From contig CAVSJJ010000006.1 of NCBI GenBank assembly GCA_963728395.1, forward strand, positions 1 through 64,000: DNA of 64,000 bases, read 5' to 3'. Made by a program: the position numbers and the translations under genes. Below, piece after piece: positions 1 to 8,535 of the stretch; the stretch's first letter is position 1; every line of letters begins with the position of its first letter. The notes beneath the pieces are model-generated. The model made no database searches, had not been told where the DNA came from, and saw only the letters and a list, made by a program, of their open reading frames with translations. Source of the stretch: CAVSJJ01 sp963728395 (GTDB lineage: Bacteria; Actinomycetota; Actinomycetes; Actinomycetales; Dermatophilaceae).

Positions 1-12
1 CGGGCCCGGCGT

Positions 13-186
13 TCAGTCGCGGAAGGCGTCCTTGACCTTCTCGCCGGCCTGCTTGAGGTCGGCCTCACCCTGGTCCGTGCGACCCTCGGCCTCGAGGGAC
101 TCGTCGTCGCTCGCCTTGCCTGCGGCCTCCTTGGCCTTGCCCTCGGTGCTCTCGGCGGTGTTGGAGATCTTGTCCGACAGGCCCAT
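13..186 (-). CDS. CsbD family small stress protein
   Basis: A 57-residue, highly charged protein rich in Ala, Glu, Lys and Asp. It has the CsbD-type layout: a GKAKEAAGK block near residue 18 and a second amphipathic segment (EADLKQAGEKVKDAF) at the C-terminus. CsbD-like proteins are general-stress proteins of unknown biochemistry, probably cytoplasmic. The ATG at 186 was chosen because AAGGAGG lies 5 nt upstream. An in-frame extension of 27 codons is Pro/Gly-rich, has no ribosome site and does not resemble the family. It is the last gene on this strand at the window edge, and no partner gene is visible. Confidence 0.85.
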   Translation of the reverse strand: MGLSDKISNTAESTEGKAKEAAGKASDDESLEAEGRTDQGEADLKQAGEKVKDAFRD

Positions 187-345
187 GCCCGCCTCCTTCG
201 ATGTCGGCGAGCCGGTCCGGCCCGCGTGTAGGAGGTTCCTACCCGTGGGCGGCGGGCCGAACCCCACCCGAAGGGGTGGTCACCGGCACGGCTCAGCCGG
301 GCCGGGGAGTTCGAGCGCACGGCGGGCCCCGGCGCCCCGGCCGCG

Positions 346-564
346 TCAGCCCCGGCGCCGACCGCACGCGAGGTAGGCGATGGGCCCGACCGGCTGGACG
401 AAGGACAAGACCGCCCAGACCGCCTTGCGCCCCCGGACCTCGGCGGCGGGGCGCCGGGCGAGGTCGACGAGGGCCGTTGCGGTGAGTGCCATCTCGACAC
501 TCGCCGCCACGAGGACGGCGGCACGCTGGGTGTCGGTGAGGTCTTTCCAACCCTTCTTTGCCAT
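346..564 (-). CDS. Small membrane protein, PLD nuclease N-terminal (PLDc_N)-like
   Basis: A 72-residue protein with a basic N-terminus (MAKKGWKDL) and two hydrophobic segments at about residues 13-33 and 48-67. The second contains WAVLSFVQPVGPIAYLACGR, matching the actinobacterial PLDc_N pattern of a W..L...QP.GPI.Y...GR core. Proteins made only of this domain are two-helix membrane proteins of unknown role. No strong ribosome site precedes the ATG. It lies downstream of the purine permease on the same strand, separated by that gene's terminator hairpin, so it is probably a separate unit. Confidence 0.7.
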   Translation of the reverse strand: MAKKGWKDLTDTQRAAVLVAASVEMALTATALVDLARRPAAEVRGRKAVWAVLSFVQPVGPIAYLACGRRRG

Positions 565-642
565 GGCACCACGCTAGGCCGCGGGCCGCCGGACGGCCAT
601 GACGCAACTCACGCTCCGGCGGGGCATCGCGGACAACGAGAC

Positions 643-687
643 GGCGCACCCGGGCCGGACCCATGGGGGGTCCGGCCCGGGTGCGCC
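643..687 (-). terminator. Perfect 20-bp-arm hairpin after the NCS2 permease
   Basis: Arms 643-662 and 668-687 are exact reverse complements of 20 nt around a 5-nt loop (ATGGG). It lies 20 bp beyond the permease stop codon on the minus strand. No T-tract follows, as is usual for high-GC actinobacterial terminators. Confidence 0.8.
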
Positions 688-707
688 GCAGGCGGCACGT
701 GCCGTGG

Positions 708-2126
708 TCAGTCGCGCAGCTTCTCGAGGTGACGGTGCTCGAGCCCCTTGGCGGGGGCGGCGGCAAGGGCGTCGCCGTCGCTCTTGCCACCGAGCATGTT
801 GAAGAAGATGTTGAGCAGGATGGCCATGATCGCCGCGGCGCTGATTCCGGAGCCGGCGATGACCTGGAACCACGACGGGAAGTTGCCCCAGAAGCCGCCG
901 ACGAGGCTCGGCAGCAGCCCGAAGCCGAGCGCGACCGCGACGATGAGCAGGTTGTTGTTGCCGAGGAAGTTGACCTTGGTCAGGGTGCGGATGCCGCTCG
1001 CGGCGACCATGCCGAACAGGGCGATGCCCGCGCCGCCGAGGACGGGCAGCGGGATGACGCCGATGATCGCGGCGAACCAGGGCGACAGACCCGCGAGGGC
1101 GAGGATGCCGCCGCCAAGGGCGACCGCAAACCGGCTGCGCACCCCGGTGAGGGCGACGAGGCCGACGTTCTGGGCGAACGCGGTGGCAGGGAAGGTGTTG
1201 AAGACCGGTGCGACCGCGGAGCTGAGCATGTCCGCCCGCAGGCCGTCGGCGACGCGGCGGGTGGGAACCTCGGTCCCGATGACCTCTCCGACCGCCATGA
1301 TGTCTGCGGTCGTCTCGGCCATGATGACGAGCATGACGATGACCATGCTCGCGATGGAGCCGATCGTGAACAGCGGGCCGCCGAAGGCGAAGAGCGACGG
1401 GATGGCCAGGCCCGAGGCGCCGGACAGGTCGAAGGACGCCTGACCGGTGAACAGGGCGACGATCGTCCCGATGACGAGCGAGAGGAGGATGGCCAGCCGG
1501 GCGAGCTTCGGGGCCCGGCTGAGCAGGAGGACGACGAGAAGGGTGAACATCCCGAGCGCCATGTCCTTGACGTTGGCGAAGTCGGGGTTGGGGTCGGCGC
1601 CGAACGTCGGCTGGCCGGTGATCCACTTGCCCGCGACGGGCATGAGTGAAAGTCCGATGACCGTGATGATGGAGCCGGTGACGACCGGCGGGAAGAACCG
1701 CACGATCAGCGCGAAGAACGGGACGACGACGAGGGCGATGAGGCCGGCGACGATTGTCGCGCCGTACGCCGTTCGCAGCCCGTCGGTGCCATTGCCGCCG
1801 ACGATGGTCAGCAGCGTCGAGACCGAGGCGAACGAGATTCCCTGGACCAGGGGCAGCTGCGAGCCGAAGTAGGGCACGCCGATCGTCTGAAGAACGGTGG
1901 CCAGTCCGCTGATGAGCAGGCTGCAGGAAATGAGCAGGGCCAGGTCTGCTCCCTTCAGCCCGGCCGCCCCACCGATGATGATCGGCACGGCGATGACCCC
2001 GCCGAACATTGCGAGGATGTGCTGCAGGCCGTATCCGAGCGTGGCGGCGAAGGGAAGGCGCTCGTCCTCGGGGCGATCGGCCCCGACGCTGCGGCTCCTG
2101 TCCCCGGCCTCGGTATGACTCGACAT
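708..2126 (-). CDS. NCS2-family nucleobase (xanthine/uracil/urate-type) permease
   Basis: A 472-residue polytopic membrane protein with about 12-14 hydrophobic segments. It has NCS2 hallmarks: the QHILAMF motif near residue 37 and the ETTADIMAVGE motif near residue 280, followed by a re-entrant FNTFPATAFAQNVG segment. The family imports uracil, xanthine, urate and related bases with protons or Na+. Specificity cannot be read from sequence, but the gene is divergent from a purine-catabolic operon starting at 2720, so a purine (xanthine, urate) is the best guess. The ATG at 2126 has AAAGGAG upstream; the longer frame to 2162 lacks one. The first 25 residues are a hydrophilic tail. Confidence 0.88.
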   Translation of the reverse strand: MSSHTEAGDRSRSVGADRPEDERLPFAATLGYGLQHILAMFGGVIAVPIIIGGAAGLKGADLALLISCSLLISGLATVLQTIGVPYFGSQLPLVQGISFASVSTLLTIVGGNGTDGLRTAYGATIVAGLIALVVVPFFALIVRFFPPVVTGSIITVIGLSLMPVAGKWITGQPTFGADPNPDFANVKDMALGMFTLLVVLLLSRAPKLARLAILLSLVIGTIVALFTGQASFDLSGASGLAIPSLFAFGGPLFTIGSIASMVIVMLVIMAETTADIMAVGEVIGTEVPTRRVADGLRADMLSSAVAPVFNTFPATAFAQNVGLVALTGVRSRFAVALGGGILALAGLSPWFAAIIGVIPLPVLGGAGIALFGMVAASGIRTLTKVNFLGNNNLLIVAVALGFGLLPSLVGGFWGNFPSWFQVIAGSGISAAAIMAILLNIFFNMLGGKSDGDALAAAPAKGLEHRHLEKLRD

Positions 2127-2719
2127 GTGAGCTCCTTTCGGGACCGCTGTGGCGCGCCGCACTCTCCTCCCGGCCTATGTGGCTGTCAATGACGAATCAC
2201 ACCCTCGGGGCGGACGACGCCTCGGCGGCGCATCTCGCATTTCTCCGGCGGCCCGTCCGGCGGGTTGCCGCGTCGCCCGCGGGCCCACCTTTGTGTGACC
2301 GCCGTCATACTTCTGACGACCGCGGAACGCTGCCGCCCGATCGGTCCCACGGTGCGGATCGCCTTATTTGTCAACGGTTTTCGTGGGTGTGGTTCGCCGG
2401 CCGGAGGAAGGCGACGGGACAGGCACGACGCAATTCAACCGCCGCGATCATTCGGTGTACCCCAGGTCACACCATGCGCTCCGGGCATGGCGACCGGATG
2501 CAATCGGCATGAGCCACACCCGCGGATGAGACCATGGAATGGCGCTGGCGGTTTCCCGATGCTTTTCCTGGGTGTATCACTGAGGACGAGCCGGTGGCTG
2601 GCCGCCGGCTCGCACGGTCCCGAGCCATCCGGACGGGACCCCGGCGGCCGCGGCATGCCGGACCAGGACGACGCTCCGCCGCACGCCTCGGCGAGCACGG
2701 AGCGCAGAAGGGAGCCCCG
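2127..2719. promoter_or_regulatory. 593-bp divergent intergenic region, permease / ygfK
   Basis: No convincing gene. The stretch is less GC-rich than its surroundings, with AT-richer islands around 2360-2390 and 2440-2470. It must hold the promoters of both the permease and ygfK and, by position, binding sites for their regulator; a LysR gene lies at 16830. I could not pick out a clear palindrome or a riboswitch. A frame in phase with ygfK runs back to 2534 but is Arg/Pro-rich with no ribosome site, so it is treated as non-coding. Confidence 0.6.
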
Positions 2720-5700
2720 ATGGGCGATCTCATGCGACCGATGCCCTTCGCCCACCTCATGTCGTGGGCCTTGGCGGAACGGCGCGGCGAGGAGAGCGTC
2801 TTCGGCGTCCATGCGAGCCAGTTCTGGCGCCCCGATCCCGGCCGGTCGGTCCTCGACCCGTTCGGGAACACCCTCGCCGTCCCCGTCGGCCCCGCCGCGG
2901 GCCCACAGACCCAGCTCGCGAACAACATCGTCGCGGCATATGTCTCCGGCGCCAGATTCATGGAGCTCAAGACCGTGCAGATCATGGACGGTGAGCAGAT
3001 CCGCCAGGCGGTTGCCAAACCGTGCATTCTCGCGGAGGACGAGGGATACAACTGCGAATGGTCGACGGAGCTGACCGTTCCCGAGGCGGCCGACGAATAC
3101 ATCAAGGGCTACGTCGCGGTGGCCGTCTTGGCCAAGGAGCTCGGACTCGGCGACATTTCCGACGTCGCCTTCAACATGAGTGTCGGATACGACTTGGACG
3201 GCATTCGCGATCCCAAGATCGACGACTTCATCAATGTGATGAAGAATGCCGGAGGAACCGACGCCTTCGCCGCCTGCCGGGAGTGGGTGGAAGCGCATCT
3301 CGACGACCTCGTGCATTTCACGAAGGACGACCTCGACGCCCTCGACCCGGTCATCAGCTCCTCGGTCACCCTCTCGACGCTGCATGGGTGCCCCGCCCAC
3401 GAGATCGAGCGGATCGCGACCTACCTGCTCGAGGAGAAGGGCCTGCACACCTTCGTCAAGTGCAACCCGACGATGCTGGGCTACGACGCGGCGCGCGAGG
3501 CCCTGGACCGGCTCGGCTTCGACTACGTGGCCTTCGATGACCACCATTTCCGCGAGGACCTCCAGTACGACGACGCGGTCGCGATGTTCCGCCGTCTCGC
3601 CGCCCGCGCCGACGCGGCCGGCCTCCGCTTCGGCATCAAGCTCACGAACACCTTCCCCGTGGAGGTCACCGCGGGAGAGCTGCCGTCGGAGGAGATGTAC
3701 ATGTCGGGCCGCTCCCTGCTGCCCCTCTCCCTCTCCCTCGCCGCTCGCCTGTCCCGAGAGTTCTCCGGGAGCCTGCCGATCTCCTTCTCGGGCGGCGTCG
3801 ACGCGTTCAACGTCGCCGACATCCTCGCGACCGGCATCCAGCCCGTCACCGTCGCGACGACGATCCTCAAGCCCGGTGGCGTCATGCGCTTCCGGCAGAT
3901 GGCGAGCGCCGCGGCCGACGTGATGACGGACTTCGCCGGCATCGACGTCGCCCGGCTCGACTCGACGGTGGACGCCGTCTTCGCCGACGAGCGCTACCAC
4001 AAGCGCTACCGCGAGAAGATCCGCTCCCGGAAGACGGACTCGGACCTGCCCCTCGTCGACTGCTTCAAGGCACCGTGCCAGGACGGCGGCTGCCCGATCC
4101 ACCAACAGATCCCTGAGTACCTCGCGCTGGCCGCCGCGGGCCGGCTCACCGAGGCCTTCGACGTCATCGCCGTCGACAACACCGCCCCGACGATCACCGG
4201 AGTGCTCTGCTCCCAGCAGTGCCGGGACCATTGCACCCGGCTCGACTACGACCAGTCCATCGAGATCCGCGGCGTCAAGCTCCAGGCGGCCGACGGGGCG
4301 CAGGACGCCTTCGTCGCCGCGGCGACCGCACCGGAGGTGCGCACCGCGCAGCGCGCCGTCGTCATCGGCGCCGGCCCGGCCGGCATCGCCGTCGCCACGT
4401 TCCTGCGCCGCAACGGCATGGACGTCGATGTCTTCGAGAAGCTCGACGGACCCTACGGCATCGTGCGCTACATCATCCCGGGCTTCCGGATCAGCCGGGA
4501 GCAGATCGAGCGCGACTACCGGCTCGCGGTGAGCGCCGGGGTGCGCTTCCACTTCAATGCCGACCCGGACTACTCGGTGGCCGAGCTGCGGCGCAGCTAC
4601 GACCACGTCGTCATCGCGACCGGCTCGTGGGGACGGGGGCAGAACCCGCTTCGCGAGGGGCAGGAGCTGGTTCTGGACTCCCTGGACTTCCTCTGGCAGG
4701 CCAACAACGAGGGCGGCGCCACCGTCGGCCGCCGAGTCGCGGTCATCGGCGCCGGTGACGTCGCGATGGACTGCGTCCGAACGGCGCAGCGCATGCCCGG
4801 CGTCGAGGAGGCGATCATCGTCTACCGGCGGACCGAGCCGTTCATGCCGGCCACCCAGCACGAGGTCAACCTCGTCCGCGATGAGGGCATCACGATGCTC
4901 CAGCTCCTCGGTCCGATCTCGTTCGACGGCGCGGTCCTGCGCTGCGAGCAGATGGCGCTGGGCTCGCTCGACGCCAGTGGCCGTCGCTCCGCGAGCGGAA
5001 CCGGCACGTTCGTCGACATCCGCGTCGACACCGTCATCGGCGCCACCGGAGCGACGATCGACACCAGTCGGTATGCCGCGAACGGCCTCGAGCTGGACGA
5101 GCGAGGACGCGTACGGCTGGACGAGAGCTACCAGTCCTGCGTGCCGGGTGTGTACGTCATCGGTGATGGCCGGCTCGGCCCGGACACCATCGTGCGCGCC
5201 ATCGCCGACGCGAAGGTCGTGGCCTCGGCCATCCTGCACCGCGCCGGGCTCGGCGTGGACTTCCAGCGCATCTGGACCCACGAGCACATCACCCGGGCAG
5301 AGGCGGTCGACCGCCGCGGTCTGATGATCGCCGCGATCAACGGCCGCACCGAGGCGAGCCGCTGCCTCGCGTGCGACGAGGTGTGCGAGATCTGCACCGA
5401 GGTGTGCCCGAACCGCGCCAACGTCGCGGTGCTCGTTCCCGGGTTCGCCGACCCCCGCCAGATCGTCCATATCGACGGGTTGTGCAACGAATGCGGCAAC
5501 TGCGGAACCTTCTGTCCGCATGCCGGGCTCCCGTATCGCGACAAGATCACCGTCTTCTGGAGCCACGCGGACTTCGAGGACTCGACGAACGCGGGGTACC
5601 TCCCGCTCGGCGATGGGCGGTACCGGGTGCGCGACGAGTCCGGCGCAGTGTTCGAGCACTCGGTCGGCGAGGGGTGCCTCGCCCCCGAGATGGACCAGGT

Positions 5701-5773
5701 CCTCGCCGTCCTCGAGGACCGCTACCCGTACCTGCTCAGCCCGGTCACGACGGGCGAGGTGGTGCCGGCATGA
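2720..5773 (+). CDS. ygfK: YgfK-type Fe-S/flavin oxidoreductase of the purine (selenium-linked) cluster
   Basis: 1017 residues, close to the roughly 1030 of E. coli YgfK. An N-terminal dihydroorotate-dehydrogenase-like region covers about residues 1-440. A GltD-like half follows: a Cys cluster (CQDGGCPIHQQIPEYL, about 453-468; CSQQCRDHC, about 497-505), an FAD Rossmann motif (VVIGAGPAG, about 546) and a second NAD(P)H Rossmann motif (VAVIGAGDVAMD, about 674). The C-terminal ferredoxin-like clusters are CLACDEVCEICTEVCPN (about 883) and CNECGNCGTFCPH (about 921). The family was annotated as putative selenate reductase. In enteric bacteria it sits in a cluster needed for anaerobic urate/purine use, so a redox step on the purine ring is likely. 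The ATG at 2720 has GGGAG upstream. Its stop overlaps ssnA. Confidence 0.9.
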   Translation: MGDLMRPMPFAHLMSWALAERRGEESVFGVHASQFWRPDPGRSVLDPFGNTLAVPVGPAAGPQTQLANNIVAAYVSGARFMELKTVQIMDGEQIRQAVAKPCILAEDEGYNCEWSTELTVPEAADEYIKGYVAVAVLAKELGLGDISDVAFNMSVGYDLDGIRDPKIDDFINVMKNAGGTDAFAACREWVEAHLDDLVHFTKDDLDALDPVISSSVTLSTLHGCPAHEIERIATYLLEEKGLHTFVKCNPTMLGYDAAREALDRLGFDYVAFDDHHFREDLQYDDAVAMFRRLAARADAAGLRFGIKLTNTFPVEVTAGELPSEEMYMSGRSLLPLSLSLAARLSREFSGSLPISFSGGVDAFNVADILATGIQPVTVATTILKPGGVMRFRQMASAAADVMTDFAGIDVARLDSTVDAVFADERYHKRYREKIRSRKTDSDLPLVDCFKAPCQDGGCPIHQQIPEYLALAAAGRLTEAFDVIAVDNTAPTITGVLCSQQCRDHCTRLDYDQSIEIRGVKLQAADGAQDAFVAAATAPEVRTAQRAVVIGAGPAGIAVATFLRRNGMDVDVFEKLDGPYGIVRYIIPGFRISREQIERDYRLAVSAGVRFHFNADPDYSVAELRRSYDHVVIATGSWGRGQNPLREGQELVLDSLDFLWQANNEGGATVGRRVAVIGAGDVAMDCVRTAQRMPGVEEAIIVYRRTEPFMPATQHEVNLVRDEGITMLQLLGPISFDGAVLRCEQMALGSLDASGRRSASGTGTFVDIRVDTVIGATGATIDTSRYAANGLELDERGRVRLDESYQSCVPGVYVIGDGRLGPDTIVRAIADAKVVASAILHRAGLGVDFQRIWTHEHITRAEAVDRRGLMIAAINGRTEASRCLACDEVCEICTEVCPNRANVAVLVPGFADPRQIVHIDGLCNECGNCGTFCPHAGLPYRDKITVFWSHADFEDSTNAGYLPLGDGRYRVRDESGAVFEHSVGEGCLAPEMDQVLAVLEDRYPYLLSPVTTGEVVPA

Positions 5774-7092
5774 TCATCGGCAACGGCCCGGTCCTCACCG
5801 GCGACCCCGACCGGCCCTTCCTCGCCGACGGGGCCGTCCTGGTCCGGGACGACACGGTCGCGGCGGTCGGCGCCCTCGAGGAGCTGCGACGCGCCCACCC
5901 CGACGACGAGCTCGTCGACGTGGAGGGCCGGCTCGTCATGCCCGGGCTCATCAACGCCCACACCCACGCCTACAGCGCCTATGCCCGCGGCATGGCCGTC
6001 CACCGGCCCACGCGTGACTTCGTCGAGATCCTCGAGAACCTGTGGTGGCGCCTGGACCGGACCCTCGAGCTGGAGGACGTCGAGCTCAACGCGGCGACGA
6101 CGTTCGTCGAGTCGCTGCGCAACGGCGTCACCACCGTCTTCGACCATCACTCCAGTCCCGGCGCCGTGACCGGCTCCCTCTCCACCATGGCGGTGGTGGC
6201 CCGGCAGGCCGGGATCCGCAGCGTGCTCTGCTACGAGGTCTCGGACCGCGACGGCGCGGACGTCCTCGCGGCCGCGCTCGCCGAGAACGCCGAGTTCATG
6301 AAGGCGGCCAACACCGACGAGCAGGCCCTCGTCAAGGGGCTGTTCGGACTGCACGCCGCCTTCACCCTCTCCGAGGCGAGCCTCGACGCGGCGGCCGAGG
6401 CCAAGGACGGGCTCCCCGGCGGCTTCCACATCCACGTCGCCGAGGGCGGCGTGGACGAGGTGGACTCCCTCGAGAGGCACGGCAAGCGCATCGTCGCCCG
6501 GCTGGCCGATCACGGCATGCTCGGACCGGGCACGATCGCGGCCCACTGCGTCCATGCGGACCCCGACGAGCTCGACCTGCTCCTCGAGACGGACACGAGC
6601 GTCGTCCACAACCCGCACTCCAACATGAGCAACGCGGTCGGGGTGGCCCCGGTGACCGACATGATGCGCCGTGGCCTGCGGGTCGGGCTCGGCACCGACG
6701 CCTACACGGCCGACATGTTCGCCTCCGCCCAGGTGGCCAAGATCCTGCAGAGCAGTCATCTCGGCGACCCGACGGTCGGCTTCGGCGAGGCGGCACGCGC
6801 CCTGCTCGAGGACAACCCGCGCATCGCCGCCCGGCACTTCGCCAAGCCGCTCGGCATCCTCGCCCCCGGTGCGTACGCCGACCTCATCACCCTCGACTAC
6901 CGACCGTTCACCCCCTTCGACGGCGAGACCGCCGTCGGGCACCTCTTGTTCGGCATGAGCGGCGGCCTCGTGCGCGACGCGATGGTGGCGGGCTCGTGGG
7001 CGATGCGCGACCGGGAGATCCTCGGTCTCGACGAGGAACGGATCCGGGCCCGCTCGACCGAGCGCGCGGTGCGGGTGTGGGCCGAACTATGA
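5770..7092 (+). CDS. ssnA: SsnA-type amidohydrolase (aminohydrolase)
   Basis: A 440-residue metal-dependent amidohydrolase of the SsnA/guanine-deaminase type. Metal ligands are visible: HTHAYS (HxH, about residue 64), FHIHVAEG (about 219), AAHCVHAD (about 258) and the catalytic Asp of GTDAYTADMF (about 311). An NPHSNMSNAVG segment is typical of the family. SsnA is named from selenium-linked clusters and always travels with ygfK; a hydrolytic or deaminating step on a purine-derived ring is inferred. ATG overlaps the ygfK stop (ATGA), and its own stop overlaps the next ATG the same way, so it is translationally coupled inside the ygfK-xdhD operon. Confidence 0.88.
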   Translation: MIIGNGPVLTGDPDRPFLADGAVLVRDDTVAAVGALEELRRAHPDDELVDVEGRLVMPGLINAHTHAYSAYARGMAVHRPTRDFVEILENLWWRLDRTLELEDVELNAATTFVESLRNGVTTVFDHHSSPGAVTGSLSTMAVVARQAGIRSVLCYEVSDRDGADVLAAALAENAEFMKAANTDEQALVKGLFGLHAAFTLSEASLDAAAEAKDGLPGGFHIHVAEGGVDEVDSLERHGKRIVARLADHGMLGPGTIAAHCVHADPDELDLLLETDTSVVHNPHSNMSNAVGVAPVTDMMRRGLRVGLGTDAYTADMFASAQVAKILQSSHLGDPTVGFGEAARALLEDNPRIAARHFAKPLGILAPGAYADLITLDYRPFTPFDGETAVGHLLFGMSGGLVRDAMVAGSWAMRDREILGLDEERIRARSTERAVRVWAEL

Positions 7093-8492
7093 CGACCCTG
7101 CTTCGCGGTGGGACCGTCGTCGGCGCGACCGACAGCCGGCTCGCCGACGTCCGGATCGCCGACGAGGTGATCGTCGAGGTCGGCGCCGTCCGGCCGGACC
7201 CCGCCGAGGAGGTCATCGACTGCACCGGGTGCCTCCTCGTCCCGGGCGGCATCGACAGCCACACCCATCTGGACCTCGAGGCCGGGACCGTCGTGACGGC
7301 GGACGACTTCGCGACGGGGTCACGCGCCGCCCTCGCCGGCGGGACGACGACCGTCCTCGACTTCGCCACCCAGTTCCACGGGGAGTCGCTGGCCGAGGGG
7401 CTCGCCCACTGGCACCGCAAGGCGGGCGGGAGCTCGGTCTGCGACTACGGCTTCCACCTGGCGATGACCGAGTGGCGCCCCGAGTTCGCCGAGGAGCTGC
7501 CCGCCATCGCCGAGGCCGGCGTGACCTCGTTCAAGATGTACATGGCCTACCGCCATTCGATGATGGTCGAGGACGACGAGATCTATGCCGCCCTCGCCGC
7601 GGCCTCGACGTTCGGGGGCACGATCGGGTTCCACTGCGAGAACGGCCGGATCATCGACGCCCTGGTCCGGGAGCACCTGGCCGCAGGCCGGACCGGCGCC
7701 CACTGGCATCAGCACACCCGCCCGCCCGAGCTCGAGGCGGAGGCACTGGAGAGGCTGACCACGATCGCCGCGCTCACCGATGCGCCGCACTACGTCGTCC
7801 ATCTCAGTGCGAAGGAATCCGTCGCCGTCCTCGCCCGAGCGCGCTCGCACGGCAGCAGGGTCGTCGCCGAGACCTGTCCGCAGTACCTCGTCCTCGACCA
7901 CACGGCATACGGCCCGGAGCACGCGGACCGCGCGGGTGAGCTGGCCGCGCGCGGCGTCGTGATGAGCCCGCCCCTGCGCCCGCCCGAGCACCGCGAGGCA
8001 CTGTGGCGGGCCCTGGCGGACGGAGACATCCAGTTCGTCGGCACGGACCACTGCTCCTTCGACCTCGCCGGCCAGAAGGACGCCGGCGAGGACTTCTCCG
8101 CGGTCCCCAACGGCGCTCCCGGCATCGAGCTACGGATGGCCCTGCTCTACTCCGAAGGGGTGGCGGCCGGACGGATCACGCCGGAGCGCTTCGTCGCCGT
8201 CACGTCCGAGAATGCCGCGCGCCACTTCGGGATCCATCCGCGCAAGGGCGTCATCGCGCCGGGCAGCGACGCCGACATCGTCGTCATCGACCCCGGCGCC
8301 CGATGGACCGTTCGACACGCCGACCTCCATGAACACGTCGACTACACCCCGTACGAGGGACGCCGGATGCAGGGACGCGTTCGCGACGTCCTCCTGCGCG
8401 GGCGTCGGGTCGTCACCGACGGCGCCCTGCTGCCCGACCTCCCGACGGGAGAGTTCGTCCGGTGCGGAGCCCCCGACGACCGCATCCACTAG
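7089..8492 (+). CDS. hyuA: Dihydropyrimidinase/hydantoinase-type cyclic amidohydrolase
   Basis: 467 residues. The cyclic-amide hydrolase motifs are complete: GGIDSHTHLD (metal ligands, about residue 56), the carbamylated Lys in SFKMYMAYR (about 148), HCENG (about 181), YVVHLSAKES (about 237) and GTDHCSFD (about 317). The family opens cyclic ureide rings (dihydrouracil, hydantoin). In the enteric cluster the homologue is hyuA. Here it would hydrolyse a five- or six-membered ring left from the purine to give a ureido acid. ATG overlaps the ssnA stop by 4 bp, and xdhD follows after a 43-bp gap. All catalytic residues are present. Confidence 0.9.
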   Translation: MTTLLRGGTVVGATDSRLADVRIADEVIVEVGAVRPDPAEEVIDCTGCLLVPGGIDSHTHLDLEAGTVVTADDFATGSRAALAGGTTTVLDFATQFHGESLAEGLAHWHRKAGGSSVCDYGFHLAMTEWRPEFAEELPAIAEAGVTSFKMYMAYRHSMMVEDDEIYAALAAASTFGGTIGFHCENGRIIDALVREHLAAGRTGAHWHQHTRPPELEAEALERLTTIAALTDAPHYVVHLSAKESVAVLARARSHGSRVVAETCPQYLVLDHTAYGPEHADRAGELAARGVVMSPPLRPPEHREALWRALADGDIQFVGTDHCSFDLAGQKDAGEDFSAVPNGAPGIELRMALLYSEGVAAGRITPERFVAVTSENAARHFGIHPRKGVIAPGSDADIVVIDPGARWTVRHADLHEHVDYTPYEGRRMQGRVRDVLLRGRRVVTDGALLPDLPTGEFVRCGAPDDRIH

Positions 8493-8535
8493 CACCCCAG
8501 CCCACCGCGACGACCCGCAGCACGAAGGAGCCCCG

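Noticed and set aside
640..690. Terminal inverted repeats of an insertion sequence
   Set aside because: The 20-bp arms enclose only a 5-nt loop and sit at an operon end. No transposase or target duplication is seen.
663..1649. Long plus-strand frame opposite the NCS2 permease
   Set aside because: Composition is Asp/Glu/Arg/Gly repeats typical of antisense frames. The permease on the other strand has clear NCS2 motifs and a terminator.
2534..2719. N-terminal extension of YgfK by 62 codons
   Set aside because: Arg/Pro-rich, no ribosome site, not in the family; ATG 2720 has GGGAG and the family N-terminus.
2127..2719. Purine (guanine/xanthine) riboswitch before ygfK or the permease
   Set aside because: I could not find the three-helix junction or conserved loops. 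The region is more likely protein-regulated; a covariance-model search would settle it.
2435..5659. A very long open frame (over 1000 codons) on the minus strand opposite ygfK
   Set aside because: It is the antisense of a strongly codon-biased high-GC gene. Its product is Asp/Val/Gly/His-rich with no family motif, and YgfK on the plus strand has full domain support.
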